Origin: Bacteroidota bacterium
Lineage (GTDB): Bacteria; Bacteroidota; Bacteroidia; AKYH767-A; 2013-40CM-41-45
Assembly (NCBI GenBank): GCA_016711505.1
Contig: JADJSV010000002.1
Span: forward strand, 248,001 to 312,000
Reading direction: 5' to 3'
Length of the DNA stretch: 64,000 bases
Shown: piece by piece, positions 63,521 to 64,000 of the stretch
Layout of the letters: the number at the start of each line of letters is the position of its first letter
Position numbering within the stretch: the stretch's first letter is position 1
Position numbers and translations under genes: made by a program
The notes under the pieces: generated by a model
Told to the model about the DNA's origin: nothing
What the model saw: only the letters and a program-made list of their open reading frames with translations
The model's database searches: none

Positions 63521-63576
63521 ATCGCACAAATGAAAGTAGCATTACATACAGAATTACACATTAAACACACGGTCAA

Positions 63577-64000
63577 ATGTTAAACCCACTATTACAAAAT
63601 CAGGTTCGGTTGCACTTCGGTAATTCAATCGAAATGCCTGATAAATTTATGGAATTGCTGAATTCTATAAGTGATACGTATGATCAATTTGAAACATTAG
63701 CAGAAGAAAATTCCGAATTGAAGAAAACAAATGAACAACTTGATCACTTTGTATACAGCGTATCACATGACCTGAGAGCCCCGTTGAGTTCTATGAAAGG
63801 TCTTGTAGAGATCACAGAAGAAGAGACAGCTGAACCGGTAACTCTGGAGCATATGAAATTGCTCTTAGGAAGTATTGGGAAGCTGGACCATTTCATTCTG
63901 GATGTATTGGATTATTGCAGAAGCAAACGTCTTGAGATCAAGCCGGAACGAATAGACTTTAAGGAATTGATAGAAAATATTTCTGATAACCTCAGACATA
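63577..64000 (+). CDS. Histidine kinase, partial
   Basis: Runs off the right edge; 141 residues visible. A short coiled-coil start leads to HFVYSVSHDLRAPLSSMKGLVE, the H-box, nearly identical to the preceding kinase (FVYSVSHDLRAPLSSM), and DFILDVLDYCRSK-like HFILDVLDYC. The ATPase domain is cut off. It starts 56 bases after the previous kinase, so the two were probably made by duplication and are co-transcribed. Confidence 0.9.
   Translation, partial: MLNPLLQNQVRLHFGNSIEMPDKFMELLNSISDTYDQFETLAEENSELKKTNEQLDHFVYSVSHDLRAPLSSMKGLVEITEEETAEPVTLEHMKLLLGSIGKLDHFILDVLDYCRSKRLEIKPERIDFKELIENISDNLRH

Noticed and set aside
1..64000. Prophage, insertion sequences, tRNA or rRNA genes
   Set aside because: No transposase, integrase or phage protein, and no tRNA- or rRNA-like sequence, was found by eye on either strand. 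A tRNA scan would settle it.

Overview
The window is a stretch of chromosome from a Bacteroidota bacterium, probably an uncultured Sphingobacteriia/Chitinophagia-like lineage. Evidence: AT-rich sequence; promoters of the Bacteroidota type (TTG, about 20 bp, TAnnTTTG); few Shine-Dalgarno sites; many short lipoproteins with a lipobox Cys followed by KK; three proteins with type IX secretion (T9SS) C-terminal sorting domains; and Bacteroidota-typical families (DUF3822 next to rsmD, GDYXXLXY/DUF2157, DUF5522, MbnP, YHYH, GGGP synthase). No rRNA, tRNA, CRISPR, prophage or insertion sequence could be seen.

Layout. 0-6.7 kb: OmpW-like porin, a large T9SS protein, small membrane and unknown proteins. 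6.9-9.2 kb: a first copper-type cassette (diheme MbnH/MauG-like protein, MbnP-like lipoprotein, small CNGKCH membrane protein). 9.5-23.5 kb: housekeeping and metabolism (folC, glucosaminidase with LysM, PLP deaminase, DUF5522-hutU, nnrDE, DUF2157/GDYXXLXY). 23.6-28 kb: a six-gene operon (ECF sigma factor, small membrane protein, CpxP-like protein, YHYH protein, MbnP, MbnH), the second copper-type cassette. 28-41 kb: envelope and core genes (psd, gdhA, cdsA, ftsH, rsfS, birA, pyrE, coaD, rsmD, DUF3822). 41-45.2 kb: a compact operon of five exported proteins: two lipoproteins with DUF4214-like repeats, a Tat-exported DUF1501 protein, a CX4CH cytochrome-like lipoprotein and a small lipoprotein. 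This is the best candidate for an undescribed system. 45.3-50.6 kb: LysE exporter, GH3 protein, icd, ribF, LRR protein. 50.7-56.5 kb: a TPP riboswitch in front of a TonB receptor, then PnuC/NadR-like vitamin uptake genes. 56.6-64 kb: AraC regulator, GGGP synthase, phosphopantetheinyl transferase, ahcY, methyltransferase and two tandem PAS/histidine kinases, the second running off the end.

Two window-wide patterns deserve attention. First, at least nine single-base indels, nearly all one-base losses in homopolymers, break otherwise intact genes, and one TonB receptor carries an in-frame TGA. This looks more like consensus errors of a long-read assembly than biology. Second, most intergenic gaps hold inverted repeats built from short, often 7-bp, repeated words. 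The words differ from locus to locus but recur in a few vocabularies.

Functionally, the genes suggest an aerobic heterotroph that handles copper and diheme redox chemistry in its periplasm, imports thiamine and nicotinamide riboside, degrades histidine, and secretes proteins by T9SS.
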